64,000 bases of DNA, taken from NCBI GenBank assembly GCA_004794655.1, contig SMMW01000186.1, positions 558,001-622,000 of the forward strand, in the 5' to 3' direction. The position numbers were made by a program, and so were the translations under genes. This DNA comes from Marisa cornuarietis. Taxonomy: Eukaryota; Mollusca; Gastropoda; Architaenioglossa; Ampullariidae. The notes under the pieces were generated by a model that ran no database searches, was not told the DNA's origin, and saw nothing but the letters and a program-made list of their open reading frames with translations. This document shows, one piece after another, positions 11,388 to 23,100 of the stretch (positions within the stretch are counted from its first letter, which is position 1; each line of letters starts with the position of its first letter).

Positions 11388-14300
11388 ATGGCGGTGCCCA
11401 GCGAGATCAAAGACCGTTCGGGTGTAACGTTCTACTACGGCGACGGTGGCGACATCTGGTTCCCGCCACTCCCTCTGCCTTACTCTTACAAAGAGCAGGT
11501 TGACGTCATTAGGAATACCATCATCAGAGACGACGACATCATCATGACTGGCTATGCCAAGAGCGGTATGTAAACTTCAACGATCTCGGGCTAACTTCAT
11601 GAGGCGAAGGTAAGTCGTCCCGGTTAAATCAAGGGCAAGCGTTTTGTCTCCGCAGTTATCTCCGAGACCCCTGCTCATCCACCCCGCATGTTGCTTCACT
11701 CTTGGAACCGTAGTTATGAATGAGTGACAAAGATACACTAGGGGAAAGTAACATAAGTCAATATTTGCGACGACCCAAATAATGCGTCGTCATTACGCAG
11801 ACGTTTTATTTTTCATTGCCCCATTTTGCCCACAGGTAACGACTTCCTCTTGCTTCATGAATATGGCACCAGAACGTTGGCCGTCCTTGTTAATTTCGTG
11901 CACACGGGTACCACCGTGATCTTACGTGGTCGTGGTCAGTGTCGTGATGGTTGTTTGTTTTGCATAATATGTAATCGTTTGCATCTCGAATTAATTAGGT
12001 AGAGTGTGATTATGTGGGGGGGGGGGGAGTTAAAGCTCGCAGCCATAGTGTACGTGTGCGCTGCTGCCTTTGTTCTCATACTCACCCCCTACTATTACAG
12101 ACTTCTGGGAGATAAATTCCTGTGATACATCATATACATGGTAGAGCTGAACAGCATCCAGACTGCTTACAGAGCGTCCTTCGCTAATGGCTTATAGCGC
12201 TTTACAAAAAAAATAATAAAAAACACATACTAAGATCATAATGGTACATACAGCAAACCAGCATAAAAACTCGCCTCTGGGTAACTAAAAGTAGCTAAGT
12301 ATTTGTGGACAGAGCTTTCAACGTTAGCCCACATGATACGGGGTTTTAGCTAACATGACGACTAAGTGCAATAGCTGTTGAGGACGCTGTTGGTTGGCCA
12401 ACCCACAACGACCCACATGTTGCAGGCTCCCACTGGCACTACGAGATGCTGGCTATGCTGGCCCGAGGCCGCGCCGACTACGTGCGGACAGATAAACCCA
12501 CCGAAATGCTGGACCGCCTGACGTCAGAGCAGGCCGCGGCCTTGACCTCCCCGCGCGTTCTCAACACGCACGTGCCTTTTCGACTGCTGCCGCGGCAAGC
12601 TGTCCAGGTATGCTGGAGGAGCGTCGTCATGGGAGTCTAACGGGTGATGAAGTAAAAATGTCATAAACAGGTTTTATCGTTTCTTTTGCCAAAACAGCGA
12701 CGAAGATCATTTACGCTCAGTCAGCGGCCGATATTGTATCAGAGATGAGGCGTGGAGAGGAGAGGGAGAAAAAGAGAAAATGAATGTGTGTGGGGGGAGG
12801 GGGAGGGGGGAAAGAGAGAGAGAGAAAAAAAACCCGGAACCCACGATCCACTCTGTTTTAGCTGTAACCACGTCACCAGACCGACCTTACAATCCTTACT
12901 CACTTCCCCCCACCACCACCACCACCTTCTAAGCAATCGTTGAGGTGTGTCCTGTAGGTTCTTGTTAGGCGTAGGTGCAGGCCATTCGTGTCAACCGTGA
13001 CTGTTGTGCGAATGCACCTGACCTCTAGTTCAGCGCTGGATTTTTGCAAGTACCTTTTACTTTTCTTTCATTCCTTTTCTTTGTTTCTATTGACAGTGAA
13101 AGAGCATCGATCGTGGTTTACTTGTTTACATCACGAAAAAAATCTCAGTGAACGGATAGCGAACCCAGTACATCTGACGGAAACAATAGGAATTATGCCT
13201 AGCCCCGTTGACTGCAGCAAAAGCTGCCCAAACCAATGGACAATGGTATCCATGCCGCATCTACTATCAAGTCTTCAAAGAGACGCGTTTCTTGAATTAT
13301 AATATAGAAAGCGTTATGCATATTTATGAGCCTGATATGTGTCCTTAAAAATTACTAAATTCGATTTTGCGCTTTTGGTTTGAAACTTCTTTAGTTACGC
13401 TTTCAGCTCCCAGCTTTCCTTTTTCCGATGCTTACGTAGCTGTCTTCTGCCAATAAAGCCCGGTTGCCTGTTGGTGTTGTAGTCCATGTAAAAAAGGAAC
13501 AAAGAGCTTATGTTGAAGAAATTAGCGTTGAATACAATAACTTGATTGTATTTAAAATATTAAGGCGCCTTAATTTTCATGTTTACCTGCAGATATCATA
13601 GATACCTATCGATTCGCCTAATGGAGTGATATGCCTGCTTGATCTTGAGATTATCTTTTCTTTTCTTTCACGTTCATGCCTGTAGGACTTCAAGATTTTC
13701 TTGTGAATATAAAATGGGTCGTTTTCTCTTTACGATCTGCTTTCCCCTGTTGCTCAGTTTTGCAGAGCCACGCAGCCACCAGTCACTGGGGTGGACTGTG
13801 TCCCTACCTGGCAAGACAAAGGGAGTAAGGGACGATATCATGTCGGAATATCTATCTGAAATGGTCTAAAGGGTTGCGTGTGAGCTCGTTTCCTGATGGG
13901 CGATCAGCATCTTGTTATACTCAAAGACCTCAATGAAAGGATAGGAAAAGAATGTCCTGTGGGAAAATGTTTTCTCGGTGATGTAATGGACGAAATATTG
14001 GATAACTCTGCTAATACTTTTGATAGGCATTCTTTTACGGACGCATTTCTAATCTGTTTGGTTGATAATTGCCTCAATTTTCCTTAACTTGTCTGTTTGA
14101 AACGGGACACTTAAATGATGCCATGGTGATGTACTGGGCAAATTTACTTATATATCATCAACTTCTGGTTGTAGTATTATCGAGAATGTTTTTGTATCAT
14201 TTTGCAGCCCGACATTTTAATCGGAAATGATTAAGAATTTCAGTCTCTATCATTTTAGTCCATTTTACCATTCTTCCTTCAAACGCTATGGCTAGTCCGT

Positions 14301-17300
14301 CCCAAAACAGGTGTAGCTGGAATAGGTAACATATACTTCTTTCAATCCGTTTGGTGGTTATATTCAAACTAAGATGACATATGTAGTAGAAGTATGGAGC
14401 GCTGTTTCCAGTCAAAACCTGATGGAAGCAGTTCACTGTTTTTACCGTTACGAATCCCGAATACACTGGCTTATAATTAAATGTCAAGATACCCCTTGCA
14501 TATGAATATATTTGTAAAAAATTGTAAATATTGGTTCCATATTTTGTGCATATCTCCAAGCACACGACTAAAAGAGCTTAAATTATGCGGCGAAGCATAT
14601 AATGAATAAGCAAAATAAGAACACATTATTTTTATGTTCTTTGTTGTATCGTACGTATGTTATAATTGTTTCGTACATGTTTGGCAAAATCGAGGTGTTG
14701 GAGACCCTGATCAACTATTTGTTACAATGTTTAAAAAGAGACTACAGGACTGTAATAATAAAGAATGGCATTTATATATATATATATTCCAAAGAATGAT
14801 ATCAGCTCTACGTAAATCGTTCAAATCCCCTTTTATCGCTAGCACTTATAAGAACCAACATTATATCTTACCGTGTTTCCCCCAAAATAAGACATCTCCT
14901 GAAAATAAGACCTAATATATATATAGAGAGAGAGGTTTTGCTTAATTGCTGAATATAAGGCATCCCCATGCAGAAAGTAAGACCTATATAGCAAAGTTTT
15001 TGTTTGGAAGTATATGGCCCGCCGAACAGAACACCTTAGATCGTTGTACATGGAAATAATGGTAGTAACAAGAAATTCTTGATAGGATTCAGTTTTTTTC
15101 TGGTAATGCTGGTTTATGATAACAAATACTGTACACTTTGTACAGTGTATAATAAATGTTCTTTTTTGTTCAACAATAAATGTGAATTCTTCTTCATGGA
15201 AAAATAAGACACACCCTGAAAATAAGACCTAGCGCATCTTTGGGAGCAAAAAATAATATAAGACACTGCATGTCTTATTTTCGGGGAAACAGGGTATAGA
15301 AGTACATGTTTTAATTAGATTATAGGTGCCTCTCAACCATTAGTCCCGCGCTGTTACCATCTGTTTTTGGTTTGTCCATTTTGCAAAGACATAGATGAAA
15401 CAGAACTTCAATTCCTATTTATCTGTCCCTGGTGTAATGAAGATCGATCTTCATCAGAAATGTTTATGGCGTACCTTTTAAATTTTCTAGAAGTCCTAAT
15501 TAATGTTCAAGCTTATATATCTTGCTACTTATAGCAGCAGTACGAAGTAGAATGATAATATGTAACAACTAACAGCGCTTTACAACTTAAAGGCATTAGT
15601 GCTAAATGACAATGTTCTGCAGATTCCTGCAGGATTGTATGTGAGTACAATTATGACTAATAAATTATATTATATTTTTTGTAAATAACGATAGGCGGGT
15701 GGCTAGTTATTAAATTTGTGTATCTGGACAGTATAATGTATCAAATCCACTTATAATATATGGACCCATCGCCAGAAAATTGTTCGTTCGTTCGTCATTT
15801 TATCTAGAACGACCATGCAATGATTCTACTATCACTGTACGTATCAGAGCAATGATCAGCGATATTGTTGTCAGTGAACTTTATTCCCTTGTCGGAATAT
15901 TTACCTCCACTTAATCGTTCAGCTGTTTTACTCAGGTGTTCCAATTAGCGTGTGTACGTTGGCGTAAACACAGAAAACGTTCAGATAAAAAATATCAAAA
16001 CATAGTAAAAGGATCTGCTTTCTTAATTTGATTATGTTCTTTGTATAAATATTAAGAAAATACGTGGAAGATAGATGTGAAAATGTATATAATATGTTGT
16101 ACCTCGAACATCAACTGTCAGGATGGCCGAGCGGTCCAAGGCGCTGCGTTCAGGTCGCAGTCTGGTTCTCCAGGCGTGGGTTCGAATCCCACTTCTGACA
16201 ATCGTTTTTGTTACCACATATGTTTCTTTATATATATATATATATATTAATCACACTCCTAATATTTTCTAACAGAATAGTTGCAAGTGTGGAAGGCTGT
16301 TCTATGTCAAATCTAATTTTAGTTTAAACATTTTGAGATCTTATCCCGCGAGGGCTACGAGTTGGAAGTTTGCTTTCTTACCTCATGTTTTCTTTTAGTG
16401 TACCATCAACTTCCTACATGGAGAAGCCCGACTATTGCGGTCTGTAATGGTCATCCGAAATGATTTTGTTATTAATTTCATTTGTTAACGTTAATCTCTC
16501 TGTGTGTGGGTGAGAGAGAGAGATCACACCTTTTCCTCCAAACCAACCCCTCAGATTTTTAGATTTCTTGTTCACTCTTCTCTTGGCTAATGATAGTTTC
16601 CCCCCCCCCCCACACACACACCATCTCATGTTTCATCCCTTAATATTGATCTTTCTATGATCATCTGATGAAGTATTGTTAACGTTTAAAACTAAATTAT
16701 GTGCGTCTGTGCACAAAATCGCTCTGAGGAAAAATATTCACCTGGACTGTCTGTAGTAAATAATAGTTAAATTAACCGTAAAGACGTCAGTCAAGCGTCA
16801 AGAGTTACTGAAATTATTGAAACTGCACGTTGAGTGAACGCACACAGAGAGTTAATTGCTGCTGTTCACCAGCCGATACACCTCGTTCAATCACTTCTTT
16901 AATCCTACAGCAAATTATTGATACAAGAAAAAACAAACAAACAAACAAAACAAAACCAGACGTACATACTACCGACAGAAAGAGAAAAACTGACCCAACT
17001 GGTTACCAACCAAACCAACTAACCTACCTACCTACCTACCTACCTACTTCAAGATGTCAAAGACTACACATGAAAGAATAGGCAGGATTGAGAGAGGATG
17101 TGTGTGTGTGCGCGCCCGTGCGACGTTAATACCTGTGATACTGTGCACTTTGCATATTTTGCTCTTACCTGTGACACTGCGTGCACTGTGAATATTTTGC
17201 TTTTGCAAACTTCTTCGCGACTTGTTGCCACGACCATAACTGATCGACGATTTTATCCATCTGCAGAAGAAAACGAAAATTGTGTACCTGTTACGTAACC

Positions 17301-18789
17301 CCAAGGATGTGGCCGTGTCCCTGTACAACCACGTGCGGGACTGGACTGTCCTCGGCTACCAGGGCTCATGGCCCGACTTCCTGCAGCTTTTTCTGTACAC
17401 AGGAGGTAAGCAACAGTATATTGTAACATCTACCAGTACCAGTAAACACGAAATGTGACATTTTGAACTGTGAAATAGACGAAAGCCATTCATCAGCCAA
17501 TCATAATCCATCATCAATCAATGTATCATCAGAGTTAAAATCAATCTGATTAATCACTGAGTTATTTTAATGGCCCACTTTTTTGTTGGGGTGGGGGCGG
17601 GGGTGAGGTATGGGCGTCTGGGGGTGGGGGGGGTAACATGTGTTGGTGTATGTGTGTGTGTGGGAATTTGGTGTGTGTGTGTGTGTGTGTACTGGGGAGA
17701 GGGAGGGTGGGTAATATTCACGGATCTTTGAGTAGATTACTTAGGTTCCTTCAGACCCAAAGCTGTGTGTTTGATGCAGTCTGGACTAACCGCTGGTTCG
17801 ATATGGCACGCGACTGGGAAAAAGAGATCGCCACGCACCCCGAACATCCAATTTTCGTTGCTGAGTATGAAGAGGCCATACGGGTGGGTCACCTGGAGAT
17901 ATTTAAATTTAGCTCATTCGTAAATTTGTGTAAATATTTCTCAGGAGCCAAAAGTAATTGTCAGAAGTGGGATTCGAACCCACGCCTGGAGAACCAGACT
18001 GCGACCTGAACGCAGCGCCTTGGACCGCTCGGCCATCCTGACAGTTCGATACTAGTTTTCTAAATACCAGTTTTAATTAAGTTGGTTCACAAATTCACAA
18101 TCACAATTATTAATGAACTTTGTATTTATGTCAATGTCTCTACTGTTTAGGATCCCATTAATCACGTGGTGCGACTGAACGATTTCCTTGGTCTGGAAAG
18201 ATCTCGCGAGCTGTGTGAGAAGATTGCAGACGCCTGTAGCTTCGATAAGTTGAAATCTGCCAGCCACAATCCAGACATTAAAGTGGACCATTTCAGGAAT
18301 CTGTGGAAGGAAGGCTCTTCCGGATTTTTCCGCAAAGGTATCTAAGGAGCTAGATATGTTTTTAATTGTGTCACGCTTTGTAACCGTGTGCGTGTGCAGT
18401 TAATAAATTGAGGGTAACGTTTGCTTTATTATAAAGTTTATATTTCTGACCAGACTTGCTTGAAAAAAGCTTTTGTAAGTCCGTTGTAAGCAACGGCCAG
18501 TGTATACAAGTTCGTGGTAGACATCAATAATCCTTTCTCGAACAAGAGCACAGAACTCTTCTTTCTCTCTCCCTTAATCTGCTACGGATGAAGCTCACCT
18601 ATAACAGCTAGTATTTCACATATGCCAAGTACGTTGCCACAACTTATATATTTGAATTTTTTGTTGTTTTTTTAAGGAAAAGTTGGTGACTGGAAGAATT
18701 GGTTCACAGTGAGGCAGAACGAGGAGTTTGACGAGGTCTTCAACGAGACGATGAAAGGCACCAAACTCGACATAATATTCGAACTTTGA
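11388..18789 (+). CDS. Cytosolic sulfotransferase (SULT family), 6 exons, about 300 aa
   Basis: Exons 11388-11565, 12426-12607, 17267-17405, 17780-17883, 18151-18337 and 18677-18789 join in phase to 903 bases, a normal SULT length. The enzyme class transfers sulfonate from PAPS to small hydroxyl or amine acceptors. Seen in order: the 5'-phosphosulfate loop YAKSGSHW, split by intron 1; the catalytic-histidine segment THVPFRLLP; the 3'-phosphate segment RNPKDVAVSLYNH; and the C-terminal RKGKVGDWKNWF signature. The start ATG has the context gccATGG and begins MAVPSEIKDRSG. The loop is unusual in having Ala where the family normally has Pro (YPKSG). Introns 2 and 4 each contain a tRNA-Leu gene. 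The acceptor substrate cannot be predicted. Confidence 0.93.
12006..12300. repeat. Poly(G) tract and LINE-tail-like remnant in intron 1
   Basis: A run of about 12 G lies near 12017. Around 12193-12215 the phrase TTATAGCGCTTTACAAAA resembles the reverse of LINE 3' tails seen elsewhere here (GCGC followed by TATAA-type sequence). This is probably an old retroposon fragment; boundaries were not found. Confidence 0.3.
13896..15540 (+). mobile_element. Degenerate non-LTR retrotransposon (LINE) remnant in sulfotransferase intron 2
   Basis: Pieces of a LINE polyprotein can be read with stops and shifts between them. Near 13915 the phrase VILKDLNERIGK matches the endonuclease motif usually written GDFNARIG. 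Near 14140 the phrase GKFTYISSTSGCSIIENV matches the later endonuclease strand. Near 14730 comes RLQDCNNKEWH, and near 15370 the C-terminal cysteine-knuckle-like CPFCKDIDETELQFLFICP. The reverse-transcriptase core (a YADD-type box) is missing, so the copy is internally deleted. A second transposon sits inside it at 14871-15294. No function remains. Confidence 0.5.
14871..15294. mobile_element. Palindrome-ended DNA transposon (MITE) flanked by TA
   Basis: The left end is CCGTGTTTCCCCCAAAATAA and the right end, reverse complemented, is CCCTGTTTCCCCGAAAATAA; both continue GACA. TA is present on each side, consistent with the TA target duplication of Tc1/mariner-type elements. Inside, units close to AAAATAAGAC recur several times in direct orientation. 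No transposase is present. It interrupts the LINE remnant around it. Confidence 0.7.
16117..16200 (+). tRNA. tRNA-Leu (anticodon CAG)
   Basis: 84 bases with the type II layout of leucine tRNA. The acceptor stem GTCAGGA pairs with TTCTGAC, with discriminator A. The D-arm/A-box is TGGCCGAGCGG, the anticodon loop is centred on TTCAGGT, a long variable arm follows, and the T-arm/B-box is GGTTCGAATCC. There is no intron, and an oligo-T terminator is at about 16204-16208. It lies in intron 2 of the sulfotransferase gene, same strand as the host. Polymerase III boxes and stems are intact, so it is likely functional. Confidence 0.96.
16604..16621. repeat. Poly(C) and (CA)n simple repeat
   Basis: A run of C followed directly by CA dinucleotides around 16600-16621. 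It is a simple repeat only. Confidence 0.8.
17022..17048. repeat. (CTAC)n tetranucleotide repeat
   Basis: About six and a half tandem units of the tetranucleotide, just upstream of sulfotransferase exon 3. Confidence 0.9.
17959..18042 (-). tRNA. tRNA-Leu (anticodon CAG), second copy
   Basis: The reverse complement is identical over all 84 bases to the tRNA at 16117-16200, including stems, anticodon, variable arm and discriminator. It lies in intron 4 of the sulfotransferase gene, antisense to the host. A TTTT terminator-like run follows its 3' end (about 17952-17955 read on the minus strand). Flanking sequence beyond the tRNA is not shared with the first copy except for a few bases. Confidence 0.96.
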
Positions 18790-20144
18790 CCGTGACACTC
18801 ATATTCGGTTCAATATACTATACTGTATATATAGTTATCCCCTTGGTGTTTTTTAAAAATCAGAATTAAGCATTACCGGGGGAAATTTCGTTGCTGCTAC
18901 CCCATCCAGTGCTGGCATATGCTTTGAGAAGAAAATTCAACAGGATATAATATAAAATTGGACGATTGGTCACATTTACTTTATTAATTAATTTACTTTG
19001 TGTGGACCGGCCACAGTGAGGACTTGGGGCAGCAGTTAACGGAAATATCACAATATAAATAAATCTTAACAAAACACATTTTGGTGTTTGCTAAGCTAGG
19101 TAATCTTTGAATGTGTTTGTAAAGCCTTTTATATGTATTGGCATGAAGTGCTCACTATATAACTATTATTAGAATAATGCATGCATCCCTTAAGTGAATT
19201 TTTGCCCGGTAGTCAATAAGAACGAAAGTATTTACATGTTTTGTTGATAATAAAAAACAGCAAAATTTGTTCTTTCCGTAGTGAGGCGTTCCCGGTTAAG
19301 AATTTTTGTTGTTGTTGTTGTTGTTTATAAATTGCTTTTGACAGATCCTGTTAGTGTAATATTAAGCGAACTAAAACTTCTTAATAGTGATTATATATGT
19401 CGATAAATCTTAACAGGTCTAGCCTGATCTACGAACGTATGGTTCTGACTGCGAATCGACCCCCCCCCACCCCGCCTCCGCTGGGTTTGGTGTTTTGTTA
19501 TAGTCAACGGCCGGGCAGGCATCGCTGAATTCATGTGCTTAATTGTACGTGTGTGCACAGATTTTTTCTCTCTCCCCCTCCCCCATATAATTGTCACACA
19601 AATTAAAACACGCTCGCACACTTAATTAAACACACAGAGACTCATTAAGATATGAACTGATTGTTAAAGACAGAAGAATATACTGTTTTTCGCGCGCCTC
19701 GGAATTCACAATTTTCATCATTTCTTTTTTCTTTACAAATCCAGATATTATATATTTCGTGTCTTCTTCTTTCTCTGTTTTTGCACATAACAATTAAAAC
19801 ACAGCAGGTACATGAACGGATGTCTCAATAAAAACACATTAAAATATCTAATTTGCCGAAGAACTTAATGGCCGCAGCCCGCATTGGTTTTACAGAATAG
19901 CAGTGATGTTCTACAGTTTCGATTTCCTTGTGCTGGTGCGATGAAAGCGACCACACCCCCCAAAAACTTTCGCGAAGGGAAACAATCTCCCACACAGACT
20001 GCACAACCTCTCCTTGACCTTATTGAGGCCAGTGTTGTGCAGCCAACGCCATCTTGTTGCACGATTATTATCCATTCGATTCTTTCATTTTCCTTACTTC
20101 ATCGCTGATGCAAGAGGCGTCACAAAGGTTTTGTCGCTAGCATT
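18790..20144. other. Spacer between sulfotransferase and BTB-zinc-finger gene
   Basis: Contains the sulfotransferase 3' flank (AATAAA near 19057 could be its poly(A) signal), a (GTT)n run near 19308-19323 and C-rich patches near 19460. From about 19880 the sequence should include the promoter and 5' untranslated region of the next gene. No ORF looks coding. Confidence 0.45.
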
Positions 20145-23100
20145 ATGGCAGGTTAGTACAAAATTGAGTTTTTAAATCCATTTCCACTCGTTAAATTTCC
20201 TAAAAGCGAGGGAAGATTGCGTGGGGAGACAAGGTGTTAACATTACTTCGGAGGGGGTTATGTCGGCCGCAGAAGGGTGAAGTTACCGATAACGTGTTTG
20301 GTTCATCGTATCAGTGGTTTGATCCACAATGTTCGCGTGTAACACAGATATACAGTCTGGGTCAGGGCACTGTGTCACGTAGGGTTTTGTGTTATGTGAG
20401 GTTTAATTCTTTTTTTCTTTTTTTTTTGTGAGGTCAATTTCTTTAAATGCTCTTAGGAGGCAATGCATTCGCAGCGTTGGGTGTGTAATGTACCAACGTG
20501 TACCCCTGCTACGTGGTTTAGTAACTTAGTGGAGCTAATGGAAATAATCTCATAGAATAAAGCATTTTGGCTTGTGATAATGTGTACTATTTAAAAAAAT
20601 AATCAGTCAGCTCTTTACGATGAAGCAATAAAGTTTAAAAAAAACAAGAGTAACAATTAAGCAACTTTTCCAAGCGAGTTGCAACGTTGTCCAATTATCG
20701 TCGCAGTTTTATAATAGGCCTATCTTTTAATAAATATGTAGGCATCTTAATATTAAGGGACATTTTATTGCAGTATGGATTTGCTGATTAATGTGCATGA
20801 CAGCGTACAACACTGGGTGAATTCACATGTGTATATAGTAGAAGTGAGTATATAGATGGAAAGCTCAGCTCAGGTTGTTCATCCCCACCCTTTCACCATT
20901 TTTTGGTCAGATTTATGCTACAGATCTTTCAAATAAAAATCGATGATGAAAAATTGCAACCAAACCTTAACCCACACTCATAAGAGCTGGTCCATAACAC
21001 TACTACTACTAACCTACTGCCTTAAAACCTTTAATTCTTGCATGCATGTCTATTTTTGTACCTTACCTTATCATACTGACCACTAGTGGAAAAGCAGTGA
21101 ACAAGTTCCTGAACTTGTAAAACAAGTCATCACGTCCTGAAGGAGTGAAATGATGATAATTTGTCAGTTATTTAGTGCATGTGCAGTACATATGTATAAT
21201 TAAGTGTGCTTAGTGTAACTAAGGGAATACAGAGAACAAAATTTCTTTACTTTGCAACAAAGAATGAAAGGCATATGTAGAAATACTTCATATAACCAAA
21301 ACTTAATGTTATCAGCTGTGTAAACACAGCGTTTTTATGTGCATTTTCAGCAGCATGGCACTTAATTCTGTCAGTATGCTTTGTGTGTGACAACAACTTG
21401 AATACCATTTTTAAATCTTCGTCCAAAATAAAAATTACTAATCTGCTTTTATTTTTTTGAAAACAAAACAGGAGATTTGAAAATGTGCTTACAGTGTAAA
21501 ATGTTGCATACAGACTGTTTTAGCACATTATATTAGATCTCACAGTTCTGGAGTCCTTAGTGCCTCACATTTCTTGTTGAATTCTCATATAGCACTGATT
21601 AAAATAAAAATACTCCTTGTGTTCATGAAGATGATCATAGCAAAATATTTTTTGTATCAGCCAAATTTGTATGTATGCCATTTCTTGTAGGTGATGAGTA
21701 TGGTAACTGTACTTATATCCTGTGAACTGAAGTCGATAAAAGCAAACCATTGTCATTTTATAGATTTCTCAAACTTTTTGTTTGTGAAAATCTGACACAG
21801 CCAAGGCTGCAAAGCTGGCTTGCATGCAGCTTCAAAACACAGTATTGATTCTTTGTAAAAATGCTAATTTGTCTGGAGTGTGTCAGTATAAGAGAAAGGG
21901 AGAGGAACAAGGTTGGAATGTTGGAATCTTTATACAAGAAGGCTTTCATGTAGGAGAGGGCAGTGGGATAAGGGTCTTATATTTATTGGGTTGACTTGGC
22001 CATAAACCTAAGAAAATAATTCATAAGATTGTGCAAGTATTTGATAAAGGACAACGTCAGGTGATACCTAATTGCTTTCTAATTTCATTTCTGGTGGTCT
22101 ATTTTGACAATCAATTAAGAAATGCATTTGTGGTAATTATGTACATAAGAGGTTGCACACATAAACCTAGTTTGACAGCTAATATGCTTGCATATAAATG
22201 GAGTTAAGAAGTTAGGATAAACTGCTTTATATAACCAACACCTAAAGAGGTTGTTACCAAGCTAAATCTGTACACTGTGATAGGCACAAGTGCATGCAGA
22301 AAGAAGTGGCTTCAGGACTTCCTGAATAGAAGAGCAGTTTCTTGTTATCTAAATGAACAGGCATCCTGCTTCATATTAGATGTGGCAGTATGCTAGCCAT
22401 TGTCAGTTATACTTCTTATAAGACATAGTTACACACATCTTATCAAAACACATAATTGTCACATTCGTGCCGTGTCATACAGATTAATACACATCCTCAT
22501 TTTAAAGGTAATGGCAAATTGTCTTGTTAAAAAGTTTTTGAAATGTACTCCATGACCAGCTGTATATAGTGCTCCCTCGTGTAAGATGCCTGTTGACTGT
22601 CAAAAGACCAAACCAGTAAAAAATCTGCCCTATATAGTTCATGTAGTTTAGTTTAATGTATATTTTTGCACTTAAATGACGGATGGCTGTTGTCTGACTT
22701 TTGCAACACAATCAAAACAACTCTGTTTTTGTCATGCAGCACTTGTACATAGTTTGGATGATGGATGTGTTTGTTTTTAACAGCCCTTTAGCTTGTCATA
22801 AGATAGGCATCATAATGCTAAAGGTTTTGTTTTATAAGCGCATGGTTGCAGTTTATATTTTGAAAAAAATTGACTAGTTCGTCTCATAATGATTCATAAA
22901 ATGACTATTAAAGCAGGATGTGACAGAAAGGCAAGAAATACTTTGACTGAGAGCTATTGCATTGGGTGAGTAGGAAGACTTAGAGGGAGGTGGCAGTAGA
23001 AATGAGTGCTGCAGCATAGGATGGGTGTGCAATGATTTTTTGTAGGTTTATTTTTGCAGTTCAGGCAAATAGTTTATTTTGGAAGACCTTTTGGTGATTT

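Noticed and set aside
13712..13869. Short ORF starting MGRFLFTICFPLLLSF that looks like a signal peptide
   Set aside because: It lies in a sulfotransferase intron beside a decayed LINE, has no splice partner or family match, and hydrophobic starts are common in AT-rich chance ORFs.
17959..18042. Possible tRNA pseudogene or SINE head
   Set aside because: It is identical to the intact copy at 16117 with all stems, boxes and a terminator run, so a real tRNA gene is the better call.
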